Assembly: GCA_965223165.1 (NCBI GenBank)
Contig: CBDCVQ010000009.1
Coordinates: 496,001-560,000 of the forward strand
Source: JABDMH01 sp965223165
GTDB lineage: Bacteria; Bacteroidota; Bacteroidia; Chitinophagales; Saprospiraceae
Length of the DNA: 64,000 bases
Direction of reading: 5' to 3'
Below, one piece after another: positions 32,148 to 42,004 of the stretch. The notes below the pieces were generated by a model that did no database searches, had not been told where the DNA came from, and was given only the letters and a program-made list of their open reading frames with translations. Numbering within the stretch: the first letter of the stretch is position 1; every line of letters begins with the position of its first letter. A program made the translations under genes and the position numbers.

Positions 32148-35100
32148 CTAGAAGCTCGCCTTTACACCAAAAGAAATCGAGCGGCTGATCGGATAGGCGT
32201 TGTAATCAATACCCAAGTCCACATCCGAATTTCCCGAAGCTGTCGATTCCGGATCAAAACCCGTATAGTCGGTAATAATAAATAGGTTTTCGGCGCTCAC
32301 GTACAGTCGCAATCCCTCCAGTCCGATCGATTGCAAGGCATTGTCGAAGGTATATCCGAGCGCGATATTCTTCAGTGTGACATAAGATCCATCCTCGATA
32401 AATTGCGAGGACAAGAATTCAGTACCGTCCCGTCCGGCGGGAATATTGGAAGGATTACTGGGCGTCCACCGGTTATTGTAGTCGGCATGTACCGCATGAA
32501 ATTGAGCAGCCCCCAGTCCCATCATCCGCATTCGCTGAAAATTGTAGATTTCGTTTCCCTGTGACCCTAACAGTAGGAAATTGAGATCAAAATTCTTCCA
32601 GTTTGCCGTCCAATTCCATCCCCAGGTAAAGTCCGCGTTGCCATCACCTACAATCATAATGTCATCCGATGAGATGACCCCGTCCCCGTTCAAATCGCGA
32701 TATTTTGCATCGCCGGGCTCACGTCCAAACTGGGCCGCTTGATCGGCTTCATTCTGCTGATAGACTCCCTCAAAAACGTAGCCCCTAAACGAACTGATTG
32801 GTTGACCCACCTCCACCCGCGTGGGATTGACTGGGAAGGTGTTGTTGTAATAAATATTACCCAGCTCCAGTGGTTCGTCTCCATCTACGAGCGCAATGAC
32901 TTGATTTACATTGCGCGAAATACTCAGATTAGAACTGATGCGCCAGTCATTTTTGTCCAAAACAATCAAGCCAAGATTAACATCGAAGCCCTTGTTTTCC
33001 ACCTCCCCGACATTTTCGGCGACGACAGTGGGTCCTACAAAGGATGGGAGAATTCTCTCCAGGAGTAGATCGGTTGTATTCTTCTTGTAGAAGTCCATGG
33101 AGAGCGTTACTCTTGAATTCCACAAGCCCAGGTCAAAGCCAATGTTGGTCTGAGTAGTGGTCTCCCAGGTGAGGTCCTCATTGGCCAGCCTACGTGAAGG
33201 AGCCACGCCCACGGTGGCACCGGCACCTTCAAAAGGATAGTTTACCCCGGGGCTGATGATCGGGATCGATCGAGTGGCCAGCGGTCCGATCGCCTGGCTA
33301 CCGGTCACCCCATAGCTCGCTCGTAGCTTGAGATTATCGATAAGGTCAGATTCTTTGATAAAACTCTCCTCGGACAGGCGCCAGGCTACCGAACCAGAAG
33401 GAAACACACCCCACCGATTGCCCTTGCGAAACTTGCTGGAACCATCTGCCCTCACGGAGGCTGTAAATAGGAATTTATCAAAGAGTGAATAATTTACCCT
33501 ACCCAAGAAGGACTGGAGACTTTCGCTGGTAGAATTATTGCTGGTGCGTTGCACCGCCCCGAGAGCCAAATCTTTATAGGTGGTATTATCTGAAAAGAAT
33601 CCACTGGCGGTGGCTTCGCTCCAGATTCTGGTCACAAGTTGCTGCTCGTGAATGGCATCGATCTGAAGGCGGTGATTGGGGTTGCTGGCTAGCGTGTAGG
33701 TGAGTCGATTGGTATTTTGATATCGATTGACATCTCTATTCAGGACCTTAGCATTTCCTGTGTTATTCACCAGCAATGAAGTGTAGCTGTTCTGTGCCAC
33801 GTTTAATTGCTCCACGCCCCCTGAAATATTTAATTCAAGGTTGTCCAAGATCTTATAGTTTAGGTAGCCACTGGCGATGACCTGGTGGTCCAGATTATCC
33901 CGCACATTATTCTCTGGATGCAGCAGGGGATTGGGTGCACCATTTCCGACACCTGGCTTTAATGGTGTGAAGTTATAGTTGCCATTATCGTCAAAAGCGG
34001 GCGTCGTTGGATCCCAAGTGAGACCGGTGGCCAGGTTGGCACGCACGCCGGTATTTTCATCTCGGCTGAGGTATGCATTCATTCCAACCTTAAGTCTGTC
34101 GGTCACGGAAGCGTTGAGATTAGCACGAATGGCATACCGGCGGTAATTTTGATCGATAATAGTGCCCTCGGCATCGTAGTAGTTGCCCGACAGATAATAA
34201 TCGATGGCATCACTACCTCCACTCACCGAAACCTGCGTATTGGCGAACTGCGCGTTTCTAAAGAAGCGATCTTGCCAGTCCTCCCCTCCCCCATTTTCCA
34301 ACGCTGCGATTTCCTGAGCGCTGTACAGCTCGTTGCCTTCGGCAAAATTGACCCCTTGCGCAAATTCCGCGGGTGTCATAAAATCCAATTCTTGTGCCAC
34401 CTTACTAAAGCCGTAAAAGGTCTCTACCTCGACCGTGGCCGGTCCTTGCTTACCCGTCTTCGTCGTAATGAGTACTACCCCATTGGCGCCACGTGAGCCG
34501 TAGATCGCCGTAGCAGACGCATCCTTCAATACCTCCATAGACGAGATGTCATTGATATTAATCGAATTGATGTCCCCAACCACCATTCCGTCTACGACAT
34601 ACAATGGAGCGTTGTTGCCGCTAATCGAATTGGCCCCACGAATTCTGATCTTAAAACCAGCCCCCGGGGCCCCACTGGTCTGGGTGACTTCAATACCAGC
34701 GGCTCTGCCTTGCAATGCCTGATCGATGCGTGTCAATGGTTGCAGATCAAAATCCTTGGCTGATACGGAGGCCAATGAGCCGGTCAGATCAGATTTTCGC
34801 ATGGTGCCATAGCCTACGACTACGACCTCCTGCAGGCCGGTCACATCTTCGAGTAGGGTGACATCGATATTCTCACGAGCATCCACTGTCTGCTCTTGGG
34901 TCGTAAAGCCGATGTAAGAAAACACCAGTACATCTCCCTCATCTGCATCGATCGAGTAGGTACCGTCCATATCCGTGACCGTGCCCACGCCGCTGCGGCC
35001 CCTCACCTGAATGTTCACGCCAAGCAGGGGGTTTCCGGCCTCATCCCTGACTGCACCCGTGATCACTCTCTGAGGCTCCTGCATTTGTGCGATGGAGCTG

Positions 35101-35552
35101 AAAACGGACCGCAGCCGATTGGAAGGATTTTCCATGTGTTGTTGCACACTGACCTTTCCTTTCTGCTCGAGATTTTGTAACTGCTTTATCTTTCGCTGGA
35201 CACGTTTAGCACTCTTTCGTCCCGCGCGACTGTCCTCGTATATGACACAAAATTTAGTACCGATCCGATCATACTTCAGATGGGTCTGACTCAGCAGTGT
35301 CTCGATCGCACCTTCAAAGGACGTACGCTCGTCATAAGAGAAATTGACCGAAATATCCTGTAGCAATTTCGGATTGTAGGAGAAGAATACTTCGTATTTC
35401 TCACTGAGATCTTTGAGTGCCTCGATAAGCTCAATTTCTTGGGATGAGCCTTCGGAATCCAGTGCACTGGCGTCGATGTTCACCGGCACCAGGAGCAACA
35501 CCAAGAGTGATAACCCAAGGAATTTCGGAAGGATATGGTAGCTTTTTTTCAT
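32148..35552 (-). CDS. SusC-like TonB-dependent receptor with N-terminal STN signalling domain
   Basis: A complete 1134-residue receptor. A signal peptide is followed by a secretin/TonB N-terminal (STN) domain (about 40-115: LIEALKDLSEKYEVFFSYNPKLLQ ... SQTHLKYDRIG), a carboxypeptidase-like domain (about 163-245, VITGAVRDEAGNPLLGVNI), the VVVVGYGTMRKSDLTG linker, the plug (RIRGANSISGNNAPLYVVDG) and the barrel. The STN domain is the periplasmic arm that signals substrate occupancy to a FecR anti-sigma factor, and the FecR and sigma genes lie immediately upstream. It imports a glycan or similar ligand with the adjacent SusD. There is no enzyme next to it to reveal the substrate. Confidence 0.95.
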   Translation of the reverse strand: MKKSYHILPKFLGLSLLVLLLVPVNIDASALDSEGSSQEIELIEALKDLSEKYEVFFSYNPKLLQDISVNFSYDERTSFEGAIETLLSQTHLKYDRIGTKFCVIYEDSRAGRKSAKRVQRKIKQLQNLEQKGKVSVQQHMENPSNRLRSVFSSIAQMQEPQRVITGAVRDEAGNPLLGVNIQVRGRSGVGTVTDMDGTYSIDADEGDVLVFSYIGFTTQEQTVDARENIDVTLLEDVTGLQEVVVVGYGTMRKSDLTGSLASVSAKDFDLQPLTRIDQALQGRAAGIEVTQTSGAPGAGFKIRIRGANSISGNNAPLYVVDGMVVGDINSININDISSMEVLKDASATAIYGSRGANGVVLITTKTGKQGPATVEVETFYGFSKVAQELDFMTPAEFAQGVNFAEGNELYSAQEIAALENGGGEDWQDRFFRNAQFANTQVSVSGGSDAIDYYLSGNYYDAEGTIIDQNYRRYAIRANLNASVTDRLKVGMNAYLSRDENTGVRANLATGLTWDPTTPAFDDNGNYNFTPLKPGVGNGAPNPLLHPENNVRDNLDHQVIASGYLNYKILDNLELNISGGVEQLNVAQNSYTSLLVNNTGNAKVLNRDVNRYQNTNRLTYTLASNPNHRLQIDAIHEQQLVTRIWSEATASGFFSDNTTYKDLALGAVQRTSNNSTSESLQSFLGRVNYSLFDKFLFTASVRADGSSKFRKGNRWGVFPSGSVAWRLSEESFIKESDLIDNLKLRASYGVTGSQAIGPLATRSIPIISPGVNYPFEGAGATVGVAPSRRLANEDLTWETTTQTNIGFDLGLWNSRVTLSMDFYKKNTTDLLLERILPSFVGPTVVAENVGEVENKGFDVNLGLIVLDKNDWRISSNLSISRNVNQVIALVDGDEPLELGNIYYNNTFPVNPTRVEVGQPISSFRGYVFEGVYQQNEADQAAQFGREPGDAKYRDLNGDGVISSDDIMIVGDGNADFTWGWNWTANWKNFDLNFLLLGSQGNEIYNFQRMRMMGLGAAQFHAVHADYNNRWTPSNPSNIPAGRDGTEFLSSQFIEDGSYVTLKNIALGYTFDNALQSIGLEGLRLYVSAENLFIITDYTGFDPESTASGNSDVDLGIDYNAYPISRSISFGVKASF

Positions 35553-35614
35553 AGGGAGTTATTTCTTGTGATTTCTAAGCCGGTGCCCATACCGGACACT
35601 CCAGACCGAATTTG

Positions 35615-36595
35615 CTATTGCAGTGTTAGAATGTTTTCGTTGAAAGCAAAGTCGTATCCCGTGACCTTCTCCAAGATCTCGATGACGATATTCAAATCCT
35701 CCATCGGCATCCCTGTGGTCATTGTCTCGGTCTCTATCGCGGGGTCTCCGTATCGGATCTCAATTCCGTATATTGATTCGAGGCGTTGAAAAACCTCCAA
35801 TAGTGGCGTGTCCCCAAAAATGAGCACTCCATCTTTCCAAGAAGTACGGCTTCGGGTCTCCTCTAGATTCCTTCTAACCAATGAGCTTGCTCCGGAGACC
35901 GAGAAACTCACCAGATCGCCCGGGCTCATCGTAATTTCTTCGCGGTCATCATCTCGCAAGTCCAAAGTGACCCTACCTTCTTCTAATACCACCTCCGTTT
36001 TATCCCAATGCGTATTGACGTTAAAGACGGTGCCATGTACGGCTACGGTCAGGTCTTTTGTCTGCACCCTGAAAAGACTTTTGGCATCGTCCAAATGTTC
36101 CACCTCAAAGTAGGCCTCTCCCTGCAACTCGACTTGTCTAGCCCCTTGCGCAAGAAAATCCCGATCGTAGGAAAGCGTTGAATTCGCACCCAAGAATATC
36201 TTGCTCTCGTCAGGCAAGACCAATACCTCCTTCTCATTATTTCCAGTCTGAAATACCAGGTGCTCGGGACCTTGATTCCACCAAAGAGCGTATCCAAGGT
36301 AGGCCAGTGCCAGGGGTAGCGCGATGGCAGCTGCGTACTTGAGCAATGGTCTGATGCCCCCTCCTGACCGACGGGTCTCTGCCTTCTTCTCCGAGATCTG
36401 CCGAAGCACCTCGCTCGAGATCTTTGACAGTTTGCCCGGAGGCAGCGATCTTCCTTCGGCACTTTCCCACGCTTCACGGAGGGCCGGACCAAAGTCCGCC
36501 TGATCGGACCATCTGGTTATGTGTCTAAAAAGCACATCCAGCTCTTCCGCGGTACATTCGTCTTTGAGAAATTTTCTCAGTAATTCTTTCTTCAC
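35615..36595 (-). CDS. FecR-family anti-sigma factor
   Basis: A 326-residue inner-membrane protein. The cytoplasmic N-terminus (LLRKFLKDECTAEELDVLFRHI) should bind the sigma factor. One membrane helix lies at about 87-105 (YAAAIALPLALAYLGYALWW). The periplasmic FecR domain follows (LPDESKIFLGANSTLSYD ... VELQGEAYFEVEHL ... VHGTVFNVNTHWDKTEVVLEEGRVTLDL). The C-terminal DUF4974 segment (about 245-326, LIFGDTPLLEVFQRLESIYGIEIRY) resembles the STN domain it is thought to contact. It couples the STN-SusC receptor to the ECF sigma factor encoded upstream, with 62 bp to SusC. Confidence 0.95.
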   Translation of the reverse strand: MKKELLRKFLKDECTAEELDVLFRHITRWSDQADFGPALREAWESAEGRSLPPGKLSKISSEVLRQISEKKAETRRSGGGIRPLLKYAAAIALPLALAYLGYALWWNQGPEHLVFQTGNNEKEVLVLPDESKIFLGANSTLSYDRDFLAQGARQVELQGEAYFEVEHLDDAKSLFRVQTKDLTVAVHGTVFNVNTHWDKTEVVLEEGRVTLDLRDDDREEITMSPGDLVSFSVSGASSLVRRNLEETRSRTSWKDGVLIFGDTPLLEVFQRLESIYGIEIRYGDPAIETETMTTGMPMEDLNIVIEILEKVTGYDFAFNENILTLQ

Positions 36596-36765
36596 AATTT
36601 ATTTGTTCGGTTACATTCTATGTGAGCCTCGCCAGATTCTCCTGTGAGAAAAATGGTTTTTTGAGGTTATCTATAGGGTATTACAAGAAAATCTCATCGA
36701 GGTATTATTCCCAGTTTGATTTTTTTCTCAGCAGCGTGGCCGAGCCCCAGTAGGAATGGGGGGAA

Positions 36766-37362
36766 TCAGTGCCTTAGGAGTGGCAATAGGATCGAGAGAT
36801 ATGCGGTAAAATCGGGGTGCTTCATGAGGTAAGACCGGATATGAGCCGTTGCCTTGGTCATACTTACCTTGACGGTATTGACCGTAATACCCAGTTTTTC
36901 TGCTATTTGCTGATGCGACAGACCCTCCCTACGACTCAAATTAAATATCGTCTTGCGTCGAGGCGAAAGACTCTCGATGGCCTCCTGCAAGATTTGATAT
37001 TCCTGTCGGGAGATGAGAATCTGCTCGGGATTCAAGTGATGGGTGATTTCCCCTTCAAGGTAGCTGGTCCGTACCCTCGCCTGCCCTGCCGCGCTCTTGA
37101 GGTAATTGAGACAAACGTTACGTGCAATGGTGTACATAAAACCTTGGAAGTTCCTATCTGGCTCAATTGACGTCCGACTATTCCAGATACGCACGAATAC
37201 ATCCTGGCTAAGCTCTTCGGCGAGTGATTCCGATTTGACCAGATTCAGGGCAAAGTGATAGACCTGACCCGCATAGCGCGCCATGATCTCCTCAAGTGCC
37301 TCTGGCTTACCTCGCTTAAGCCCGATCAGCGTGGTACGAATATTCTCATCTGCCCCCATCAA
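36766..37362 (-). CDS. ECF RNA polymerase sigma-70 factor (FecI-like)
   Basis: A 198-residue protein with sigma region 2 (MARYAGQVYHFALNLVKSESLAEELSQDVFVRIW, then FQGFMYTIARNVCLNYLK) and region 4 (ESLSPRRKTIFNLSRREGLSHQQIAEKLGITVNTVKVSMTKA). It heads the sigma-FecR-SusC-SusD set and should direct transcription of SusCD when the receptor is loaded. The 170-bp gap before FecR suggests FecR may also have its own promoter. No other target is visible in the window. Confidence 0.95.
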   Translation of the reverse strand: MMGADENIRTTLIGLKRGKPEALEEIMARYAGQVYHFALNLVKSESLAEELSQDVFVRIWNSRTSIEPDRNFQGFMYTIARNVCLNYLKSAAGQARVRTSYLEGEITHHLNPEQILISRQEYQILQEAIESLSPRRKTIFNLSRREGLSHQQIAEKLGITVNTVKVSMTKATAHIRSYLMKHPDFTAYLSILLPLLRH

Positions 37363-37683
37363 TCATTCGCTTTGCCACTGCATTTGGTGCGATGGCTAGA
37401 TCGTTTAGCGTAGCTCGTACGCCACAATTTAGGTATTTCTACGGACCACGATCTTGCCACGGACCCATCCACCCGCTTCCTATGGTCGATGGCACCATGA
37501 TCTCATGTACCGCGCTCAAGTCAGCCCTCCCTTGCGAAAGCGCTTCGTTGAGGCGGGATGTTGCCTCCGGATTTCTAGTCGTCCTACCTGCCGGCGCATC
37601 GTCAGGGTCTCTGGGAAGGCCTGCCCTTCTTCGCCACTGCAGAATACGCTACCTTTGTACCTACTCCAAGGAGTCAAATAACG
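37363..37683. other. Intergenic region between divergent sigma factor and DnaJ genes
   Basis: About 320 bp holding both promoters. The distal end contains the TACCTTTG element at 37650. Nothing else is recognised. Confidence 0.4.
37650..37657 (+). promoter_or_regulatory. Bacteroidota -7 promoter element (TACCTTTG) and RBS of the DnaJ gene
   Basis: TACCTTTG is a perfect match to the TANNTTTG -7 consensus, 26 bp before the ATG at 37684. The -33 region 19 bp upstream (TTCT) is a poor match to TTTG. An AAGGAG ribosome site follows at about 37668-37673, which is unusual for this phylum. Confidence 0.5.
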
Positions 37684-38547
37684 ATGAAGGATTACTATTA
37701 TCTGCTTGGCATCTCTACCACGGCGTCCGCTCGGGAGATTAAGCATGCCTACCACAAACTATCTAGCAGACTTCATCCCGACAAAAATGAGGGAGATCCC
37801 TTCTTTGAGCAGCACTTTAAGGACATCAGCGAAGCGTACAACACGCTTTCCCATCGCAAGAAGCGAAGTGCCTACGATCTAGCCTGGCAGTCTTTCTTTG
37901 AGTCAAGTCGTGCGATGATCGTACCTAGCCCAACGATCGATACATTTGCCGTGAGCAGTCGGAGGATCCACGAGGGTGCACGTATAGAAATACATTGGAA
38001 AACGAGTCACGCTGACCAGGTGTATATCTCTTGTTTTGATCATCCGGTGCCGCCCCGGGGCAGTAAAACCATCACATTCAGCGACGTGGACGGTCATGAC
38101 CCATCGCTGGAGATCAATGCGGTCCAGACGGCCACGGCCAAGTCGGTGCATCAGCGGCTGCAGCTGCGGGTCGGTGGTAAGCAACAGGCAAGAATAAAAT
38201 GGCAGACGCCGCTGTGGTTGAAGGGTGTCCAGGACAAGATCCTTGCACCATTACATGATTCTGAGGTGGGCCGCATTGTGCGTCAAGATACTGGGCGCTA
38301 TGCCGTGGGCATAGGGGTTTTTGCAGCTACGTTGTTTTACGGTTTACTTGCTACCGACACCCATCTGGGCTGGTGGCTTGCCGGAGCTGTCTTGAGTCTA
38401 GTGCTGAGCGTCATACTCTGTGGCGCAGTGATCTCTTTGATTAGACTAGCGCGAGGGCCCGGAGAGCCGTTTAAAGCCCAGCTGATCAGAAACATTCCTC
38501 TTTACCTAATCGTCGTTTGCATTGTGCGTCTCGTCGCTGAGCTCTAG
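37684..38547 (+). CDS. DnaJ-domain membrane protein
   Basis: A 287-residue protein. The N-terminal 65 residues are a J-domain with the HPD motif (DYYYLLGISTTASAREIKHAYHKL, then RLHPDKN). A beta-rich middle part (about 85-175, IEIHWKTSHADQVYISCFD) resembles a small Ig-like fold. The C-terminus has three predicted membrane helices (about 207-225, 230-255 and 265-285). It lacks the Gly/Phe and zinc regions of true DnaJ. It should recruit DnaK to the inner face of the cytoplasmic membrane. Genes of this J-domain-plus-membrane form are common in Bacteroidota and usually unassigned. It converges on queA. Confidence 0.85.
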   Translation: MKDYYYLLGISTTASAREIKHAYHKLSSRLHPDKNEGDPFFEQHFKDISEAYNTLSHRKKRSAYDLAWQSFFESSRAMIVPSPTIDTFAVSSRRIHEGARIEIHWKTSHADQVYISCFDHPVPPRGSKTITFSDVDGHDPSLEINAVQTATAKSVHQRLQLRVGGKQQARIKWQTPLWLKGVQDKILAPLHDSEVGRIVRQDTGRYAVGIGVFAATLFYGLLATDTHLGWWLAGAVLSLVLSVILCGAVISLIRLARGPGEPFKAQLIRNIPLYLIVVCIVRLVAEL

Positions 38548-38582
38548 GGTGGCGCAACCCTCCCTCCGACTGATTGCTCAAA

Positions 38583-39635
38583 CTAGGTGAGAAGCAAGTG
38601 CAAGTCTCCAAACTCATGCCAGTAGTATGCCCCAGCCAAGGCCTCCGCATAGGCCAATTTCAGGTGTTCCCGTCCGACCAGCGACTGGAGCATCTGAAGA
38701 TGCGATGCGCGGGGCTCATGAAAGCCGGTGAGCAGGCCGGTGGGGACCCTCATCTCGTGGTGCTCCTTGACATATAGATCAGTTGTTCCCTTGTAAGGCA
38801 AAACGGTACCGTCACTGGTCGCCGCGCTCTCAAGGGCTCGTATCACCGTCGTCCCCACGGCGATTACTCGTTGGCCTCGTCGCTTGGCCACATTAATCAT
38901 CGATGCAGCCACCGGGTCAATCTCCATGTATTCGGGATAGGGTTCCTCGTCCTCCTCTAGGCTCGAGACCCCCGTATGCAGCAGGATTTGTGCGACGGCC
39001 ACCCCCTTCAGCATTAGTTGCTCTACCAGGGGTCGGGTAAACCCTCGGCCGGCAGAAGGCATCTCGGCACTGCCCGGATGAAAAGAGAAGAAACTGTGGT
39101 AGTACTCTAATGGATAGGCTCGCGAAAGCCGTTCGTATTGGATGGGCCGGGCATGATGCGATAAGTATTGCAGCGCATCCACATCGGTCTCTAAATCTGC
39201 CAGCCAGAGGTGGTGCCCCTCTTCATGAAATGGCTGCAAAAGTGTTAGTAAGCCACCCCCGGGCAGTCCGACTTGTTGCGAGCTACGGCCCTGAAGCCAG
39301 CGGGTCGTACGGTCCTCCAAGATCTGCCTGATCTCCACGACCCAGCGACCGTCCGGCAGATGGGTGCCAAAGTGTAGCACGGCGGGCACCGCCGGCGGCA
39401 GGATGACCGGAATGGCCGCAGGCCTCGTCTCCGAGGTGTTGACGACCAGGACATCTCCGGACTGCAGGTAGTCGGGAAGGTCCCTCAAACGACCATGTTC
39501 CATTTTGCGACCCCCCTCCGACGAAATCAGGAGCCTCACCTCATCGCGAGCCAGCCCCCGCTGCTCGGAAGGTAGCGGAGCTGCCAACTCTGGCGGGAGC
39601 TCAAAGTCGATCAATTTACTTGTCAACATCTTCAT
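38583..39635 (-). CDS. queA: S-adenosylmethionine:tRNA ribosyltransferase-isomerase
   Basis: A 350-residue enzyme of full family length. It carries typical QueA sequences: LPSEQRGLARDEVRLLI near the start, YLQSGDVLVVNTSETRPA (about 55-72), YERLSRAYPLEYYHSFFSFHPGSAEMPSAGRGFT (about 170-205), ILLHTGVSSLE, RRGQRVIAVGTTVIRALESAA and DLYVKEHHEMRVPTGLLTGFHEPRASHLQML. It transfers and isomerises the ribosyl moiety of SAM to preQ1-modified tRNA to form epoxyqueuosine. The start overlaps the end of the SDR gene by 20 bp, so the two are probably one transcript. No other queuosine genes are in the window. Confidence 0.9.
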   Translation of the reverse strand: MKMLTSKLIDFELPPELAAPLPSEQRGLARDEVRLLISSEGGRKMEHGRLRDLPDYLQSGDVLVVNTSETRPAAIPVILPPAVPAVLHFGTHLPDGRWVVEIRQILEDRTTRWLQGRSSQQVGLPGGGLLTLLQPFHEEGHHLWLADLETDVDALQYLSHHARPIQYERLSRAYPLEYYHSFFSFHPGSAEMPSAGRGFTRPLVEQLMLKGVAVAQILLHTGVSSLEEDEEPYPEYMEIDPVAASMINVAKRRGQRVIAVGTTVIRALESAATSDGTVLPYKGTTDLYVKEHHEMRVPTGLLTGFHEPRASHLQMLQSLVGREHLKLAYAEALAGAYYWHEFGDLHLLLT

Positions 39636-40335
39636 ATGTTAGCACGGACGAAACGGTATACCTGCCACTGGTCAGCGATTGGTCGATCAACTGCATCAAA
39701 GCGGGTACGGCAGCTTCCGTAGGCAAGGGCCGATCGGAGATATCTTCGCCCGGAAAAGCGGCCTGATACATGTCCGTTCGCATATCTCCAGGATCAAACG
39801 CATAGAAGCGCAGGTCCGGATTCTCGCGCGCTAGGATGGCCGTCATATGGTCAAGGGCTGCTTTGCTGCCGGCATAAGCCCCCCAGGTCTCGTAAGCCTC
39901 CGCGGCTGCGTCGCTGCTGACATTAATCACCGCCGAACCAGGATTTAGGAATGTCTTGAGCCGTTGGAGCAAGGATATCGGTGCGATACTATTGGTATGA
40001 AACACCTGATGGAGCACCTCCACATCCTCTTCAAGCAAGGGGCGCAAGGGAGAGGATCCAAGCACCGAGGCATTATTGACGATCAGATCCAAGCGCCAGG
40101 CCCTACGCTGGAGGATCTCTGCCAACTGAAGCAAGTGGATCTCGTCACGGACATCGCCCGAGATAGCCGCTACCTGGGTCACGCTTGCCAGCGCTCGCTG
40201 AGCCGTCAGTAATGGCTTGGGTTGACGGGCGTTGATCAGGAGATTCCACCCTCGAGAGGCCAGCTCCTTGGCCAGGGCGAGGCCTAAGCCTCGCGAAGCC
40301 CCGGTGATCAGGGCTGTCTTTTGTTTTGTCTTCAT
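39616..40335 (-). CDS. Short-chain dehydrogenase/reductase
   Basis: About 239 residues from the ATG at 40335; the TTG at 40356 adds seven residues and looks less likely. The NAD(P) motif is TGASRGLGLALA, NNASVLG is the structural Asn segment, and the catalytic Ser lies in VINVSSDAA with Y and K in the family YxxxK motif (YAGSK). DIVVNN-like LDLIVNNAS and a C-terminal FDPGDMRTDM complete the classical SDR pattern. It is a soluble oxidoreductase whose substrate is not evident. It overlaps queA by 20 bp downstream, which suggests coupling but not a shared pathway. Confidence 0.9.
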   Translation of the reverse strand: MKTKQKTALITGASRGLGLALAKELASRGWNLLINARQPKPLLTAQRALASVTQVAAISGDVRDEIHLLQLAEILQRRAWRLDLIVNNASVLGSSPLRPLLEEDVEVLHQVFHTNSIAPISLLQRLKTFLNPGSAVINVSSDAAAEAYETWGAYAGSKAALDHMTAILARENPDLRFYAFDPGDMRTDMYQAAFPGEDISDRPLPTEAAVPALMQLIDQSLTSGRYTVSSVLTYEDVDK

Positions 40336-40468
40336 CTTTTGTTGCTTTTGAAGCAAAGATGCGCCCTAGATAAGGGCGGCACCACGTACCAAGGGCTAGA
40401 AGATCACCTGTACTTAAGTCCAGGGCGCCACAGGGTATTATCTGATTGATGAGGGGTGCGTCCGGCGA

Positions 40469-41434
40469 CTAAAGTCCGATCAGCCCACGCTGCACTGCAA
40501 TGCTGACCGCCTCTGTGCGCGTGCTGGCAAACAGCTTGGACAAGATCGAAGACATATGAAATTTCACCGTACGCTCTGTTATGAATAACTGCTCGGCAAT
40601 TTGCCGGTTGGTATGCCCTTTCTGCACCAGCAAGAGAACCTCCAACTCCCGATCTGTCAGCGGAGACGAGGGGTACCTGATGGTCGGCGTCGCATCTGTC
40701 GCAGCATTTAGATCGTTGTACTCGCCAAGGACCGAGTCCAATTGCTCCCGCATCTCCTCCAATTGACGGGTAGCATGCTCCACGAGCTGACGTGTCTTGT
40801 CGGAAATGTCAGTGGCCGGCAGAGTGCTGGCCTCAGCCAAGCTCCGCTGTACCTCTTCCATCGGCCCCTGAAACAAACGTTCCAGCACGTCCTTGACGCC
40901 CGTGGGGCCCCACGCTGACCCCTCTCTGCCGGTACTCTGAGATCGTGTCCTTTGGACCGCGATGCCAATGAGCTCGCTTACCGTGTTGACAATCGACAAT
41001 TGCTTGTCGGACAGCTGCTGTGTCTCCTTACTCAGGAGATTGAGCAATCCAATCTTCTGTCCATCGATGGATATCGGAATGCTTGCGTGATACTTGAGAT
41101 TGCGTGTGCCGCGGGAGATATCTTCCAGTCGAGAACACCTGATCTCGCTGATGTTGCTGGCTTCCTTCAAGTCATGCGAAAGGTACTTCTCAATACAGTA
41201 GCACCATCCGGACAATCGCTCAGGACGTTGGCTGAGGGCGGGAGGCAGATTGTAAGAAGCCGCCAGGTATACTGATTTCTGATCATCTTGTACCAGCCAG
41301 ATCCATCCGGTCTCAAGCTCCAGGAGGTCCACGGTCTTCTCCAGCGCCTTGCGCAGCGCAGAGGGCAAGGCGTACTCCCGATTTAAGTGCCTCGCAATTT
41401 CATAGAGATATCCGAAATACTGCCTGTCTTCCAT
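40469..41434 (-). CDS. GAF-domain LuxR-type transcriptional regulator
   Basis: A 321-residue cytoplasmic regulator. Residues about 15-165 form a GAF-like sensor (LLELETGWIWLVQDDQKSVYLAAS ... LKYHASIPISIDGQKIGLLNLLS). A coiled segment follows (about 210-240, with heptad-like LVEHATRQLEEMREQLDSVLGEYN). The C-terminal LuxR helix-turn-helix (about 255-321) reads LTDRELEVLLLVQKGHTNRQIAEQLFITERTVKFHMSSILSKLF. There is no receiver domain, so it probably senses a small ligand, redox state or light-like signal directly. It sits alone, so no target is suggested. Confidence 0.9.
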   Translation of the reverse strand: MEDRQYFGYLYEIARHLNREYALPSALRKALEKTVDLLELETGWIWLVQDDQKSVYLAASYNLPPALSQRPERLSGWCYCIEKYLSHDLKEASNISEIRCSRLEDISRGTRNLKYHASIPISIDGQKIGLLNLLSKETQQLSDKQLSIVNTVSELIGIAVQRTRSQSTGREGSAWGPTGVKDVLERLFQGPMEEVQRSLAEASTLPATDISDKTRQLVEHATRQLEEMREQLDSVLGEYNDLNAATDATPTIRYPSSPLTDRELEVLLLVQKGHTNRQIAEQLFITERTVKFHMSSILSKLFASTRTEAVSIAVQRGLIGL

Positions 41435-41668
41435 AGGGTAAGTCCCATTTAGCGCTTTACAATGGGCGCAGTGACTTTCTCATTTTGCCTGGGAAAACCT
41501 AACATCAAATCCAAGATAGAAGAAATGTACACTTCTCGCTTGCGCTGGATCATCTGAGATGCGGTAGGCACGCATCAGACCCAAATGGGGGAAGACCGGC
41601 CGCCGATCATTATAGCTACTTTTAGGATTTTAATGTATATTAGATACATTTAGGACTAAATATTTTAC

Positions 41669-42004
41669 ATGCGAACCCATCTAGGCGAGTTTGAAGAAAT
41701 CGTATTGCTCACCGTAGCCGTGCTGGACGAAAAGGCCTATGGCATAGCCATAAAGACAGATATTGAAGACCGCCTGGGGCGAAGTGTTAGCGTAGGGGCC
41801 ATGCGGACGGCGCTCAAACGACTGGAGAAGAAGGGGTACCTCAGCTCGCACTTAGGCGAACCGACGGCCGTCCGAGGAGGCAAACGCAAACGTTACTTCC
41901 AAGTGACACACGCCGGCAAACGAGCTTTGGAGGCCGTCATGGATATGCGAAAAAGGCTGTGGAAGGCCATTCCATACACATCGCTCGACTTCAAATTCTT
42001 ATGA
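41669..42004 (+). CDS. PadR-family transcriptional regulator
   Basis: A 111-residue winged-helix protein: GEFEEIVLLTVAVLDEKAYGIAI, IEDRLGRSVSVGAMRTALKRLEKKGYLSS, a wing RGGKRKRYFQVTHAGKRAL and a short C-terminal helix. It is typical of the one-domain PadR regulators that precede FtsX/MacB-type permeases in Bacteroidota. Its stop overlaps the start of the permease gene by 4 bp (ATGA), so the two are translationally coupled. It probably represses its own operon. The inducing compound is unknown. Confidence 0.9.
   Translation: MRTHLGEFEEIVLLTVAVLDEKAYGIAIKTDIEDRLGRSVSVGAMRTALKRLEKKGYLSSHLGEPTAVRGGKRKRYFQVTHAGKRALEAVMDMRKRLWKAIPYTSLDFKFL

Noticed and set aside
38545..38560. Short hairpin AGGGT-N6-ACCCT between the DnaJ and queA genes
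   Set aside because: A five-base-pair stem without a U-tract is too weak to call a terminator.
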